From: CAKUIA01 sp044433115
GTDB taxonomy: Bacteria; Verrucomicrobiota; Verrucomicrobiia; Opitutales; Intestinicryptomonadaceae
Direction: 5' to 3'
DNA length: 64,000 nucleotides
Assembly (NCBI GenBank): GCA_044433115.1
Contig: JAWXTY010000001.1
Span: forward strand, 165,198-229,197
Part shown: positions 17,143 to 26,364 of the stretch, piece by piece
Numbering within the stretch: the stretch's first letter is position 1
Layout of the letters: every line of letters starts with the position of its first letter
Position numbers and translations under genes: made by a program
Notes under the pieces: model-generated
Told to the model about the DNA's origin: nothing
Seen by the model: the letters and a program-made list of their open reading frames with translations, nothing else
The model's database searches: none

Positions 17143-20100
17143 ATGGATTACAAATCATCACTTGGAATTAATTCTATAACAGGCGAAAACGAAAGGGACG
17201 ACAATGCTCTTTTTGAATACGTCAATATGCGTTTATCTGCTGCTGGAAAGCCAGTTTTTGGTAAAGAAGAGCAATATCCAGTGTTAACCCTAGCGAAGCC
17301 TTTGTTGGAAAATTATAGAGATTTCACAAAGCGTAATGGTGAGACTTACTGCCCTGCTGACAGTAGGATTATGAGTTTTTTGTCTTCTTACTTAGAGGAT
17401 ATTTTAGAAGAAAACGAGTCTTTGCCTGCATTACCACACAATACATTTCCTTTAGATAGGTTTGGTACAGCTAGAGTTTTGTCTATGCCACCAGATAAGG
17501 ATATGTATGAGAACGCTGTAGTAAAGTCTTATAGAGTAGCCCAAGGGATATTGAATAACCCTATTACAGATAGGCGTTCTACAGCAGGTGTATTCCACGT
17601 TGCAGAGGGAGGGCTTCCCGTACCTGACGACAAGAAGTCTGTGCCAAAGCTCGTCTTTAAAAATATGCTAAAGCACGCATTTAATGCCCCTGAAAGCTTT
17701 TTAGAATTACCTTTTACTTCCACTCAAGAGAACAAGGCAAAGACGTGGGTATCTATCTTGTTAACACCTACAGTATGCCCTGCTATAGCAAATATATCAA
17801 AGGCGAAGAATATGCAAATACGCTTCTTTGCCCCTGGTGGATTAATTTCTAATATAGACTTTGTAGAAAGCATTTTTGGAAATGCAGGAAACCCATATTT
17901 AGAAAAGAACAACTCTAAGGCTGAGTTATTGAATTGGACAGGTTGCACAGGTTGTGTTATTCTAGCTCCTCACTTGACAAAGCTCACAAAGAAAGAGTTG
18001 GGTTTGCCTCATATAGACGAGGCAAGCAATCGTCAAAAGAGAGATGGAATGTGCTGGCAAGACGAAGCTGAGCTATACAATAATGGCGAGGCTTTCAAGC
18101 TAACAGCAAGAGACTCTTCTGGCGTAATTATAACAATGTTGGCAGATAACTATTTTGGCTATTCGAAGAAGGAAGTTAAGACTCAAATTAGCTTTGCTGC
18201 AAATATATATGGACAATGCGAAGAAGAGCATAGTGGAGGTGCTATAGCACATTCAAGCAGAGACTTAGGCGAAGATTTCTACTTAAGCTCTTATGCCCCA
18301 AATAGCAAGGGTTGCTTTGCAGACTTAGTTGAAGTTTTAGGAGATTCTATTGAAGTTTCGCCAGATGGCTGGGCTAGAGATAAGAAGTATAATGACATAA
18401 TTTATGTGAATGAAAATGCGTATTTTTCACTAAAGACTCAAAGTGTATCTTGGGATAAAGATGGGCAAGAGATGTCTTTGAAGATTATGCCTAATATCAC
18501 TTATATAAGCCCTGTTGGCTATAAGGTACAAATGGGTCGCCCTCACGAAAGCAGACGTTGGAGACTAATTGGAGCAGTTGCCGAAGGTATATATTGCCAC
18601 AAGCCTGCAACAGTTTCAGGTGGTGGCAAGAGCGAAATATCAAAAGATATATCTGACGCAATCATTCACGCCCCATCTATAGTTGCTGACTTTAAGAAAG
18701 ATATAGCTGAAGTTGAGGCAATTATTAATAAGAATTATGGCGATAGAAATATAGACCAAAGCCAAAATAAAGGCGAAGATAGCAGAGCTATATTAGACGC
18801 AAGGCGTACGATGGGTTCTGTAGTTAAGTTGTTGACTCCTTCTGACGAATTTACCCCTGAGTATAATGCTTGGGTTGAGTCTATACCATTTTATATTAGA
18901 GAGTTTGTCTTGACTGTTAAGAGACACTATAGACCTGAGTGGGAAGGTATTTGGCAAGATAAATTTAGTGTAGACATCATCAATGGCGATGGGGGCAATA
19001 TGCTAAAGTATAAGGCAAATCCTGTGTTGACTTCTTATTTGCGTATAGGATTTAGCACTGATGGCTCTTGGCGTACATTTAGTTTGCGTAAGGACTTTTC
19101 GCCTGCGATTAAGTTACAAATGCAAGACGATATAACTAGTTCAGTTATAGTGCCAAAAAGTGCTTTGGAATATTTGCCAGAAGATATGATTTGCGATGGC
19201 AAGATGTCTGTAAAGCTTACTGAAAATTGTGAGTATAGGCTCTTCCAACGCCCTGACGAAGCTGTAGTTCGTGGTTACGACAAGACTGCTGAAGCCGATA
19301 TGTCTAAAGATGCTATGTTCTTTTCGAACTACGAGCCTCTAAACAAAGAGCAAGTTAGAGAAATGATTGAGGACGTATTGCGTTTTGACAAATTTACAAA
19401 GCCTATGCAAGATAGACTTGAGGACTTTGTAGATTTTGGCACAACTGAATACTGCGTATGCTCTGCAAACCCAAGATTGATAGATGGAAAGCCTAGCAAG
19501 AATGTTAGATATTTGCAAAACAGGCAAGATTTAACTAATAAGCGTAAGTATTATATATCTGAAGTTGGGGCGAGACTAGCGAGAAAAATACCTCTTGAAA
19601 AGGAAGTTCCTATGCCAGTTGGTGCTGTAATTGCAGGTAGAAGAAACAATCCAGCAAGCGAAAATATTCGCTCATTGGCTGTTCACGGACCTTTGCATTA
19701 CTTGGAATTGCCTGAGTTGTTTATGGAATTTATTGCGTCGATGACAGGCAAATCGCCTTCTACTGTAGGGGCTGGGCTAGAGGGTGCATTAACTAAAGCT
19801 CCATTTAATGCACTTTGTCCTGTAACAGACTTAAATAACGCACTAATATCTTATATACTAACAGGTTACGACGCTTGGCTAAGCAGTGCTGGCTGTATAG
19901 GTCCAAAATATAGAGTTGACCACGACATAAGTTTGCTTATACCAGAAATTTGGGCTAAGATGAGCAATAAGGAAAGAAATCCTGAAAATCTCAAAAAGCT
20001 TGCTATGATTGAGCGTTGCCAAGACTTCGAACATGATGGCAAAACTGTATATGCTTCAAGGCTTGGCTGGCGTATTACTGACGAGTTTGTAAAGAAGTAT

Positions 20101-20592
20101 TTTGGACGTATATTTTCAACTCCTGCTTCTATATTTACTAAGGATATGCTACGCCCTGAGTTGCAAGATATAGACAGCTTTATAGATGGTATGGATAATA
20201 TGGTTGGTGCTCATAAGAGAGCTGCTCAAATGTATTTTGATGACAATTCTATAGAGGGTGCTTGCCCTCCTTTGAAGGCTCTATTACATATAATGAAAGA
20301 TGGCTCTTACAAGGGAGCAACGCTAAATTCACCTGAAATTAGAGACTTATTTAAGTTCGAAAATGTAATAAAGTCAGACTGGTACGCTGATAGATTGATA
20401 GCTAGGCAAATCATTGAAGTAGACACACTTCAAACTATACTTGCCGACTTGCAAGCTATACCTACGAAAGATAGAGACGCTGATACTAATGCTCAAATCG
20501 AGTCTGTAAAAGCTAAAATTAAACATACAAAGGGAATAGGCTACTTAAAGTCTATATCTGGAACTATAGGGGCAGACCCTTATATTCGTTAA
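17143..20592 (+). CDS. Large conserved cytosolic protein, candidate PPi-type PEP carboxykinase
   Basis: The protein has 1149 residues from ATG 17143 (MDYKSSLGIN); an upstream in-frame ATG at 17095 would add 16 atypical residues, and a TATAAT at 17134-17139 argues against it. No signal peptide or TM segment is seen. Notable stretches are FGTARVLSMP, STAGVFHVAEGGLPVPDDK, GCTGCVILAPH, a glycine-rich P-loop-like VSGGGKSEISK near residue 490, AGRRNNPASENIRSLAVHGP and SMTGKSPSTVGAGLEGALTK near 867, and GPKYRVDHDISLLIPEIW. Size and these motifs recall the roughly 1150-residue PPi-dependent PEPCKs described in Entamoeba and Propionibacterium, which make oxaloacetate and PPi from PEP, CO2 and phosphate. 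The assignment is from memory and tentative; the gene itself is certain. Confidence 0.5.
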   Translation: MDYKSSLGINSITGENERDDNALFEYVNMRLSAAGKPVFGKEEQYPVLTLAKPLLENYRDFTKRNGETYCPADSRIMSFLSSYLEDILEENESLPALPHNTFPLDRFGTARVLSMPPDKDMYENAVVKSYRVAQGILNNPITDRRSTAGVFHVAEGGLPVPDDKKSVPKLVFKNMLKHAFNAPESFLELPFTSTQENKAKTWVSILLTPTVCPAIANISKAKNMQIRFFAPGGLISNIDFVESIFGNAGNPYLEKNNSKAELLNWTGCTGCVILAPHLTKLTKKELGLPHIDEASNRQKRDGMCWQDEAELYNNGEAFKLTARDSSGVIITMLADNYFGYSKKEVKTQISFAANIYGQCEEEHSGGAIAHSSRDLGEDFYLSSYAPNSKGCFADLVEVLGDSIEVSPDGWARDKKYNDIIYVNENAYFSLKTQSVSWDKDGQEMSLKIMPNITYISPVGYKVQMGRPHESRRWRLIGAVAEGIYCHKPATVSGGGKSEISKDISDAIIHAPSIVADFKKDIAEVEAIINKNYGDRNIDQSQNKGEDSRAILDARRTMGSVVKLLTPSDEFTPEYNAWVESIPFYIREFVLTVKRHYRPEWEGIWQDKFSVDIINGDGGNMLKYKANPVLTSYLRIGFSTDGSWRTFSLRKDFSPAIKLQMQDDITSSVIVPKSALEYLPEDMICDGKMSVKLTENCEYRLFQRPDEAVVRGYDKTAEADMSKDAMFFSNYEPLNKEQVREMIEDVLRFDKFTKPMQDRLEDFVDFGTTEYCVCSANPRLIDGKPSKNVRYLQNRQDLTNKRKYYISEVGARLARKIPLEKEVPMPVGAVIAGRRNNPASENIRSLAVHGPLHYLELPELFMEFIASMTGKSPSTVGAGLEGALTKAPFNALCPVTDLNNALISYILTGYDAWLSSAGCIGPKYRVDHDISLLIPEIWAKMSNKERNPENLKKLAMIERCQDFEHDGKTVYASRLGWRITDEFVKKYFGRIFSTPASIFTKDMLRPELQDIDSFIDGMDNMVGAHKRAAQMYFDDNSIEGACPPLKALLHIMKDGSYKGATLNSPEIRDLFKFENVIKSDWYADRLIARQIIEVDTLQTILADLQAIPTKDRDADTNAQIESVKAKIKHTKGIGYLKSISGTIGADPYIR

Positions 20593-20642
20593 AAATTAAA
20601 TGGGTGCATAGTCAATGTTGCTATGCACCTAATTTATTCTAT

Positions 20643-21113
20643 ATGAGAAGAGAAGAAAATATAAATTTAGAAGAATTAAATACTGTAGATTGGGTTGAGC
20701 TACTTTTGGAAAAGCCCGAATTTGCAGATAATTGTAATGTCTGGGAAAGCTTCGATGCCTTGGCTTGGGAAGCTCTATTCGATGGTGGCGAAGTCTTTAT
20801 AGAAAAGGCGAAATCATACCCTACAGGCTGGGTGGCAATAATGATGGGAGACCAAATTTTTGCCCAAGATTGCAATATGTGGGAGGCTTTTTCTGATGAG
20901 GACTGGCAAGCCTTATACGACTATCAACCTTTCTTGACAGAAAAGCTAAAAGAATTTAAAGAGGGCTGGCTAACTATATTGTTAAACGATTTTAGCCAAG
21001 TAGAAAAGTGCGAAAAATGGGCAGAATTTTCCAAAGAAGATTGGCAAAAGTTGATTGCGACAAATGTAGAATATAAAGATAAAGCAAAGGAATTTGGATA
21101 TGAAGATGCCTAA
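20643..21113 (+). CDS. Protein of three exact 46-residue Trp/Cys repeats, function unknown
   Basis: A 156-residue acidic protein from ATG 20643; the longer frame from 20604 begins in intergenic DNA and is not favoured. It consists almost wholly of three tandem units with a period of exactly 46: Trp at 17/63/109, Cys at 31/77/123, Trp at 34/80/126, Phe at 37/83/129 and Trp at 42/88/134. The unit reads roughly GW-x-hLL-x(n)-C-x2-W-x2-F-x4-W-x2-L, where h is hydrophobic. No signal peptide. I recall Trp/Leu/Cys repeats of the kind 'QPQFADKC' in proteins of gut bacteria, but no function is known to me. It lies 50 nt after the large gene and overlaps the next reading frame by 8 nt. Confidence 0.8.
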   Translation: MRREENINLEELNTVDWVELLLEKPEFADNCNVWESFDALAWEALFDGGEVFIEKAKSYPTGWVAIMMGDQIFAQDCNMWEAFSDEDWQALYDYQPFLTEKLKEFKEGWLTILLNDFSQVEKCEKWAEFSKEDWQKLIATNVEYKDKAKEFGYEDA

Positions 21114-21243
21114 TAAGATGAAGCACTTAGATGCTATGAAGAATATGATGAAAGAGAAGGAAAAGCAAAAAAAGAAACACCTTAAAAAGCAAAAAGCTCT
21201 CAAGAAGCAACGAGAAATATCTCGCACAAAACTTTCAAAATAA
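21106..21243 (+). CDS. Lys-rich microprotein overlapping the Trp-repeat gene
   Basis: A 45-codon reading frame starting MPNKMKHLDAMKNMMKEK and ending ISRTKLSK. It is extremely Lys-rich and predicted helical. Its ATG lies 8 nt inside the end of the preceding gene, an arrangement typical of translational coupling, and a terminator follows directly at 21246-21280. A-rich DNA can give Lys-rich frames by chance, so confidence is moderate. The opposite-strand frame here is a shadow. Confidence 0.5.
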   Translation: MPNKMKHLDAMKNMMKEKEKQKKKHLKKQKALKKQREISRTKLSK

Positions 21244-21245
21244 CT

Positions 21246-21280
21246 AAAAAGGCTCAGTCTGCGGAGATTAGAGCCTTTTT
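21246..21280 (+). terminator. Terminator after the Lys-rich microprotein
   Basis: A perfect 10-bp stem AAAAAGGCTC/GAGCCTTTTT with a 15-nt loop. An 18-bp perfect palindrome (CTCCGCAAATTTGCGGAG, 21282-21299) follows immediately. Confidence 0.75.
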
Positions 21281-21316
21281 GCTCCGCAAATTTGCGGAGA
21301 TTAATTACCTTTAAGC

Positions 21317-21357
21317 AAAAAAATAGCTAAGCAAGTTTCGGGATTTGCTTAGCTATT
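21317..21357 (-). terminator. Terminator of clpB
   Basis: A 13-bp perfect stem (21322-21334 with 21345-21357) followed on the minus strand by a run of T, just after the clpB stop. Confidence 0.88.
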
Positions 21358-21363
21358 GGGAGT

Positions 21364-23928
21364 TTAGATTTCGTTTAGGGTGAATGTGTCGCCTGCTTTT
21401 AGATTGTTGGATATTATCGCTTTTGCAAGGGGCGTTTCGATGTAATCGACTATTGCACGCTTTAGAGGTCTAGCTCCAAAAGATGGGTCGTAGGCTTTAT
21501 CTGCGAGTTTGAGCAAAGCGTCAGGGCTAAGTTCAACTTTTAAAGATTGCTTTTCGAGCCTCTTGTTTAGCTTAGATATATTTAGGTCTAAGATTGCTTT
21601 AATCTCGTCTAGGCTGAGGGCGTGGAAGAAGATTATGTCGTCTATTCTATTTAAAAACTCTGGCTTAAAAAATGCTCTTAGTTGTGTATTGACAGCTTCT
21701 TGGGTATTTTCACTTATAGCACCTGCCTCTATAGAAGAGTCGAGTATGTATTGTGAGCCTACGTTAGAAGTCATAATAATAACAGTGTTTTTGAAGTCAA
21801 TTTTCCTGCCTTGAGAGTCTGTAAGTATGCCATCGTCAGTTATTTGCAATAGAGCGTTTAAAACTTCAGGGTGAGCCTTTTCGACTTCGTCAAAGAGTAC
21901 TATAGAATAAGGTCTACGTCGAACTGCCTCAGTTAGTTGCCCTCCTTGCTCGTAACCCACATAGCCTGGGGGAGCTCCAATCAAGCGAGACACTGAGTGC
22001 TTTTCCATATATTCCGACATATCTATACGCACCAAGTTGTCCTCTTTATCGAAGAGATTTTCGCTCAATGCCTTTGCCAACTCTGTCTTACCAACACCAG
22101 TGGGACCAAGGAACATAAACACCCCCGTAGGACGTTTTGGGTCTTTGATACCAGCACGTGAACGCAAGATAGCATTTGCAACACTTTCTACAGCTTTATT
22201 TTGCCCTATGACTTGTTTGTGTAGGCTATCTGCAAGATTGAGAATTTTGTCTCTTTCGCTTTGAACGAGCTTCTTTACAGGTATGCCAGTCCACTCAGAT
22301 ACAATGTCTGCAATTTCGTTTATACCAACAACTTCTCTCAAAAGTGAATTTTCCTCCTTAGTCTTAGATATAGCCTCTTTTAGTGCATTTTCCAAGTTGG
22401 GTAGCAAGCCATATTTAATTTCAGCAGCCTCACTTAGATTATGCTCTAGTTGGGCTTTTTCCATTTTAATTTTTGCTTGTTCTATATCTTCTCTAAGCTT
22501 GTTTGCAAGTTGAGATTGCTCCTTTTCGCTATTCCACTTGTCTTGAAGTACAATGAGTTCGGCTTTGCAATCTGCAAGAGTTTTGCGTACTTTAGCTAGT
22601 CTAGGGTTGTCGCCATCTTCTTTTAATAGAGCAGTTTCCTCTATTTCCAAGGACATCTTTTTACGCATAAGATTATCTAGCTCAACTGGCATAGAGTCCA
22701 TTTGCGTCCTAATTCTCGCACAAGCTTCGTCTATTAAATCTATAGCCTTGTCTGGCAGTTGCCTACCTGAAATGTATCTATCTGAAAGCACTGAGGCTTC
22801 GACTAAGGCATTGTCTTTGATTTCAACGCCGTGGTGCGTTTCAAAACGCTCTTTAAGACCACGCAATATAGCAATGCTATCTTCGACTGTAGGCTCAGTT
22901 ACATATATAGGTTGAAAACGCCTTTCGAGAGCTGTGTCCTTTTCTATATACTGCCTATACTCGTTTAGGGTAGTTGCTCCTATACACTTTAACTCACCTC
23001 GAGCCAGCATAGGTTTGAGCATATTACTAGCGTCGAGAGAGCCATCGCTCTTGCCTGCTCCTACGATAGTGTGTAGCTCGTCGATGAATAGAATTATCTG
23101 TCCATTTGCCTCTTTAATTTTGTTTAAGACTGCCTTTAAACGCTCTTCAAACTCGCCCCTATATTTAGCTCCTGCAATGAGAGAAGCAATGTCGAGGGAG
23201 TATAAGCTCTTGTGCTTTAAGCCTTCAGGAATGTCGTTACGAACTATTCTTTGGGCAAGGGCTTCTGCAATCGCTGTTTTGCCTACCCCTGGTTCGCCTA
23301 TGAGAACTGGGTTGTTTTTGGTCTTTCTCGAGAGTATTCTAATTAGCCTACGTATCTCTTCGTCTCTGCCTATAACTGGGTCGAGCTTGCCTTTGCGAGC
23401 CAAGTCTACTAAGTTTACAGCATACTTTTCCAATACCTCATAAGAGGCTTCTGGGTTCTTTGTATCTATATTTTTAGACGAACGCATTGAGCCTAAAACT
23501 GATTTAAGCTCTGCTATAGAAATTTGAAAGGACGCCACTAAGTCCTTAAAGGCACTCGGCTCTGCACGCTCTAAAATAGATATGAATAAATGCTCTGTAG
23601 ATACAAAACTATCGCCCATATCTTTAGATATATCTAAGGCTCTGTTCAATGTAGCCCCAAAAGCTGGAGATGGCAAAACCTGCCCTGTTGCTCCTTCAAC
23701 TTTTGCCTGAGAGTCTAAATACTTAGTTAAAAGTAGGTCTACAAGCTCTTTTTTTGAATTTAATTTTTCCAAAAGAGAAGGAACTATCCCCTGCTCTTGC
23801 TCAATGAGAGATTTTAATAAATGAGACTGCTCTAATTGGCTAGCTCTGTAACGCTCTGCAATTCTAGCTGAGTCGTTTATAGCTTCTAAAGCTTTTTCTG
23901 TGAAATTTTCTGGATTAATATTTGCCAT
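21364..23928 (-). CDS. clpB: ATP-dependent chaperone/disaggregase ClpB
   Basis: Hexameric AAA+ disaggregase that, with DnaK, solubilises aggregated proteins. The 854-residue length is standard. Domains in order: Clp N-terminal repeats (about 1-145), NBD1 with Walker A GEPGVGKTA near residue 200 and Walker B ILFIDELH, a middle coiled-coil of about 410-520 that separates ClpB from ClpA/ClpC, then NBD2 with GPTGVGKTE near 603 and VLFDEVEKAH, and a C-terminal lid (GARPLKRAI). ClpB genes are usually stress-induced; a TTGGCAT-N4-TTTGCT sequence just upstream is discussed under findings. It stands alone with its own terminator. Confidence 0.97.
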   Translation of the reverse strand: MANINPENFTEKALEAINDSARIAERYRASQLEQSHLLKSLIEQEQGIVPSLLEKLNSKKELVDLLLTKYLDSQAKVEGATGQVLPSPAFGATLNRALDISKDMGDSFVSTEHLFISILERAEPSAFKDLVASFQISIAELKSVLGSMRSSKNIDTKNPEASYEVLEKYAVNLVDLARKGKLDPVIGRDEEIRRLIRILSRKTKNNPVLIGEPGVGKTAIAEALAQRIVRNDIPEGLKHKSLYSLDIASLIAGAKYRGEFEERLKAVLNKIKEANGQIILFIDELHTIVGAGKSDGSLDASNMLKPMLARGELKCIGATTLNEYRQYIEKDTALERRFQPIYVTEPTVEDSIAILRGLKERFETHHGVEIKDNALVEASVLSDRYISGRQLPDKAIDLIDEACARIRTQMDSMPVELDNLMRKKMSLEIEETALLKEDGDNPRLAKVRKTLADCKAELIVLQDKWNSEKEQSQLANKLREDIEQAKIKMEKAQLEHNLSEAAEIKYGLLPNLENALKEAISKTKEENSLLREVVGINEIADIVSEWTGIPVKKLVQSERDKILNLADSLHKQVIGQNKAVESVANAILRSRAGIKDPKRPTGVFMFLGPTGVGKTELAKALSENLFDKEDNLVRIDMSEYMEKHSVSRLIGAPPGYVGYEQGGQLTEAVRRRPYSIVLFDEVEKAHPEVLNALLQITDDGILTDSQGRKIDFKNTVIIMTSNVGSQYILDSSIEAGAISENTQEAVNTQLRAFFKPEFLNRIDDIIFFHALSLDEIKAILDLNISKLNKRLEKQSLKVELSPDALLKLADKAYDPSFGARPLKRAIVDYIETPLAKAIISNNLKAGDTFTLNEI

Positions 23929-24084
23929 ACTTCAATTTAAGCAAATTCTATGCCAAAATACTTGTATTGATTATCAACAACTTACAAATACCCCTACTGA
24001 GACAATGCGACATTTTGTCCCTAATAATGTCTCAAATGTGAGACTTTTTCTGAGAAAACCCAAGAAAACTTTTAGATGTAGGCA

Positions 24085-24115
24085 CAAAAAAGCCTTGCTC
24101 AAAAGTGGCAAGGCT
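24085..24115 (-). terminator. Terminator of the ABM-domain gene
   Basis: An 8-bp stem (24091-24098 with 24108-24115) followed by six T on the minus strand, 20 nt after the stop codon of the gene ending at 24136. Confidence 0.78.
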
Positions 24116-24135
24116 CTTAGCTAAATTTTTAAAAA

Positions 24136-24453
24136 TTAAGCACGCTTTACTGAGTCGTAAATTACAGCGTCCATCTTCAAGCTAGCCACTGTTGGCACGT
24201 ATGCGAAGAAATCCTTAACGTGTTGTGAGTTCAAGTGAGCGTCAAAAGCAGCTTGGTCTTTATATTCTTCGTACAAGAAGAACTTGTTTGTAGAGCCTGC
24301 ACAGTTGTATAAAGTGAACTCTAAGCAACCTTCTTCTGCTAGAACTGCTTCAGTAAATGGAGCGTAAGTTTCTAAAAAGCCAGCAACATCTGCTTCAGCT
24401 AATTCTATATAAACTTTAATTGAGATACATTTTTCTGCTTTACCTATTTTCAT
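24136..24453 (-). CDS. Putative antibiotic biosynthesis monooxygenase (ABM) domain protein
   Basis: A 105-residue single-domain protein of the ABM ferredoxin-like fold, the group of YgiN-type quinol monooxygenases and haem-degrading relatives. Visible are the strand-helix start ISIKVYIELAEADVAGFLETY, the conserved EEGCLEFTLYNC region, the FFLYEEYKDQAAFDAHLNSQHVKDF signature with the usual His, and a final beta strand. A good Shine-Dalgarno (AAGGAA) precedes the ATG. It is flanked by its own terminator and sits alone. The substrate cannot be inferred. Confidence 0.85.
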   Translation of the reverse strand: MKIGKAEKCISIKVYIELAEADVAGFLETYAPFTEAVLAEEGCLEFTLYNCAGSTNKFFLYEEYKDQAAFDAHLNSQHVKDFFAYVPTVASLKMDAVIYDSVKRA

Positions 24454-24609
24454 TTAATTCCTTTTTGTTATATGTGTTATTTAAAAAATTATATACATTA
24501 TGTAATATTTCTAAATTCTTTACAAGAACTTATTTCACTTTTTTTGTAGGCTTATTGAAAATAGGCAATTAGCTAATCAAAACCAATTTTCAGAAGCCCC
24601 CCCTTGTTA

Positions 24610-26253
24610 CTACTCGCCTTTGCCTAGAGCTATAATAGTCTTTAAATCTAGCTTGCCAGTGGGTAAAATTGCTATGTCTTTTACTCTAACTATGTGCTTT
24701 GGAACTGCTATATTTGGAATTTTGGCAGTCTTGCACAAGTCTTGCAACTCCCTTAAATCTATGTCTACTGCACTAATTAGCACGAGGCACTCGCCTCTGT
24801 TGTCGTCTTGTCTTGAAGCGATTGCGATGAGTTGCTTGTCGCTATCTGTTATGTTAAGCTCTGTAGCTATAGCTGTCTCTATTGCTATGTGAGAGACCAT
24901 CTCGCCTGCTATTTTAGAAAATCGCTTGAAACGCCCCTCTATATACAAAAAGCCATCGTCGTCTATGCGTGCCAAGTCGCCAGTAATTAGCCAATCGCCA
25001 TCGAGGGTTTCTGCAGTAATTTCTGGGTCGTTTAAGTATCCCATAAATACATTTGCCCCACGAAGAGATAGCAAACCTTGAGAATTTCTAGGCAAAACTT
25101 CCTTAGTAATAGGGTCTAAGAGCCTTGCCTGCATACCCAAAAATAGCTTACCAACAGAGCCAAGTCTCTTGCCCACAGAGTGAGTTTCGTATTCCTTATT
25201 AGGCAAATTTACGCTTACAACAGGGGTAGCCTCAGTTAGCCCATAGCCCTCAAAATAAGACTTAGTTGCGAAAGTATTATTCCAAAGTTCCTCAAAGCCA
25301 AGAGGAGTTTTCTCTGCCCCTGCTATAACTTTCTTAAGGCTCTTTAAGTCATCTACACTCGCTTTTTTTAGATATGCCCTATAGAAAGTTGGGCTACCAA
25401 TCATATAAGAAATCTTCTCTTCTTTAATAGCCTTAATCGTAGTTTTAATATCTAAGGCACTTGCCACACTTAGAGTATTTTGCCCTTGCAAAGCTACATT
25501 CCAAACTCCAAAGAGCAAGCCAAAGCAGTGGAATATAGGCAAGTTTGCCAAAACTGTTTCGCTCTTATCAAATACTTCAACTTCAGCTACTTGCAAGCAA
25601 TTTGCAATAATATTACGCTCACTAAGCATAGCTGCCTTTGGCTTTGCTTCACTACCACTTGTAAAGATAATTGTGGCTAACTTATTGTTAGTTATACCAT
25701 CTTGAGCCTTTTCTATATCGAAATTTTTGTAGATAAAATCTAAGTCATCAGCATTGTGCTTAATATCCTTAAGATAATCTAAATCAAAGCTTTGCATAAT
25801 GTCAAGTATGTCAAAATAATTCTCTAGCCAAGGAAAGCTTGAGTTTAGCTGAGACACCTTTTCCCTGACAGGAGCAAGCGAAAGCATAGTATCTATATCT
25901 GCAATTTCCAAGCAATCTTTAATAGAATTTGCCCCCATAGTAAAATTCAAATTCACAGGCACTTTTTTAGCAAATATACAAGCATAATTAGCTATTAGTG
26001 CATAAATGCTTGGGCTACAAACTATACCTATATTAGGCTTAGTCGTCATTTCCTTTATCTTCAAAGAAAGGGCGAGCGACATAGCTAAAATTTCAGCACA
26101 GCTAAACTTTAGCCTGCCAAAAGAATAGTCGCAAAAGACTTTTTTCGACGCATTTTTACTCAAAGCTAAAACCAAGCTCTCCGCAAGAGTTTTCTTCAAT
26201 TCATCTCTTTTTTCAAAGCCATCATAGCCCATATCAAATATTTCAGTACTCAT
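24610..26253 (-). CDS. AMP-forming acyl-CoA/acyl-ACP synthetase (Aas-like)
   Basis: ANL-superfamily adenylating enzyme of 547 residues, probably activating fatty acids for CoA or ACP. Motifs: phosphate-binding loop TIIFTSGSEAKPKAAMLS near residue 191, GYGLTEATPVVSVNLP near 336, the ATP-contacting TGDLARIDDDGFLYIEGRFK near 420 and the catalytic Lys region LPTGKLDLKTI near the C-terminus. SKIAGEMVSHIAIE resembles the C-terminal half of Aas (2-acyl-glycerophosphoethanolamine acyltransferase/acyl-ACP synthetase), so phospholipid repair or exogenous fatty acid uptake is plausible. No acyltransferase domain is attached. It is a single gene. Confidence 0.88.
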   Translation of the reverse strand: MSTEIFDMGYDGFEKRDELKKTLAESLVLALSKNASKKVFCDYSFGRLKFSCAEILAMSLALSLKIKEMTTKPNIGIVCSPSIYALIANYACIFAKKVPVNLNFTMGANSIKDCLEIADIDTMLSLAPVREKVSQLNSSFPWLENYFDILDIMQSFDLDYLKDIKHNADDLDFIYKNFDIEKAQDGITNNKLATIIFTSGSEAKPKAAMLSERNIIANCLQVAEVEVFDKSETVLANLPIFHCFGLLFGVWNVALQGQNTLSVASALDIKTTIKAIKEEKISYMIGSPTFYRAYLKKASVDDLKSLKKVIAGAEKTPLGFEELWNNTFATKSYFEGYGLTEATPVVSVNLPNKEYETHSVGKRLGSVGKLFLGMQARLLDPITKEVLPRNSQGLLSLRGANVFMGYLNDPEITAETLDGDWLITGDLARIDDDGFLYIEGRFKRFSKIAGEMVSHIAIETAIATELNITDSDKQLIAIASRQDDNRGECLVLISAVDIDLRELQDLCKTAKIPNIAVPKHIVRVKDIAILPTGKLDLKTIIALGKGE

Positions 26254-26364
26254 AATATATCTATAAATCTAGCAATTATTTAAAATAAAAACAAGAAAAT
26301 TTAAAATATATTTCTTTTAAAAATCATTGACTCTTAAGTATTATTAATCTATAAATTTACTTTA

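Noticed and set aside
21509..23443. Several plus-strand frames of 75-169 codons
   Set aside because: All lie antisense to clpB, whose product is unmistakable.
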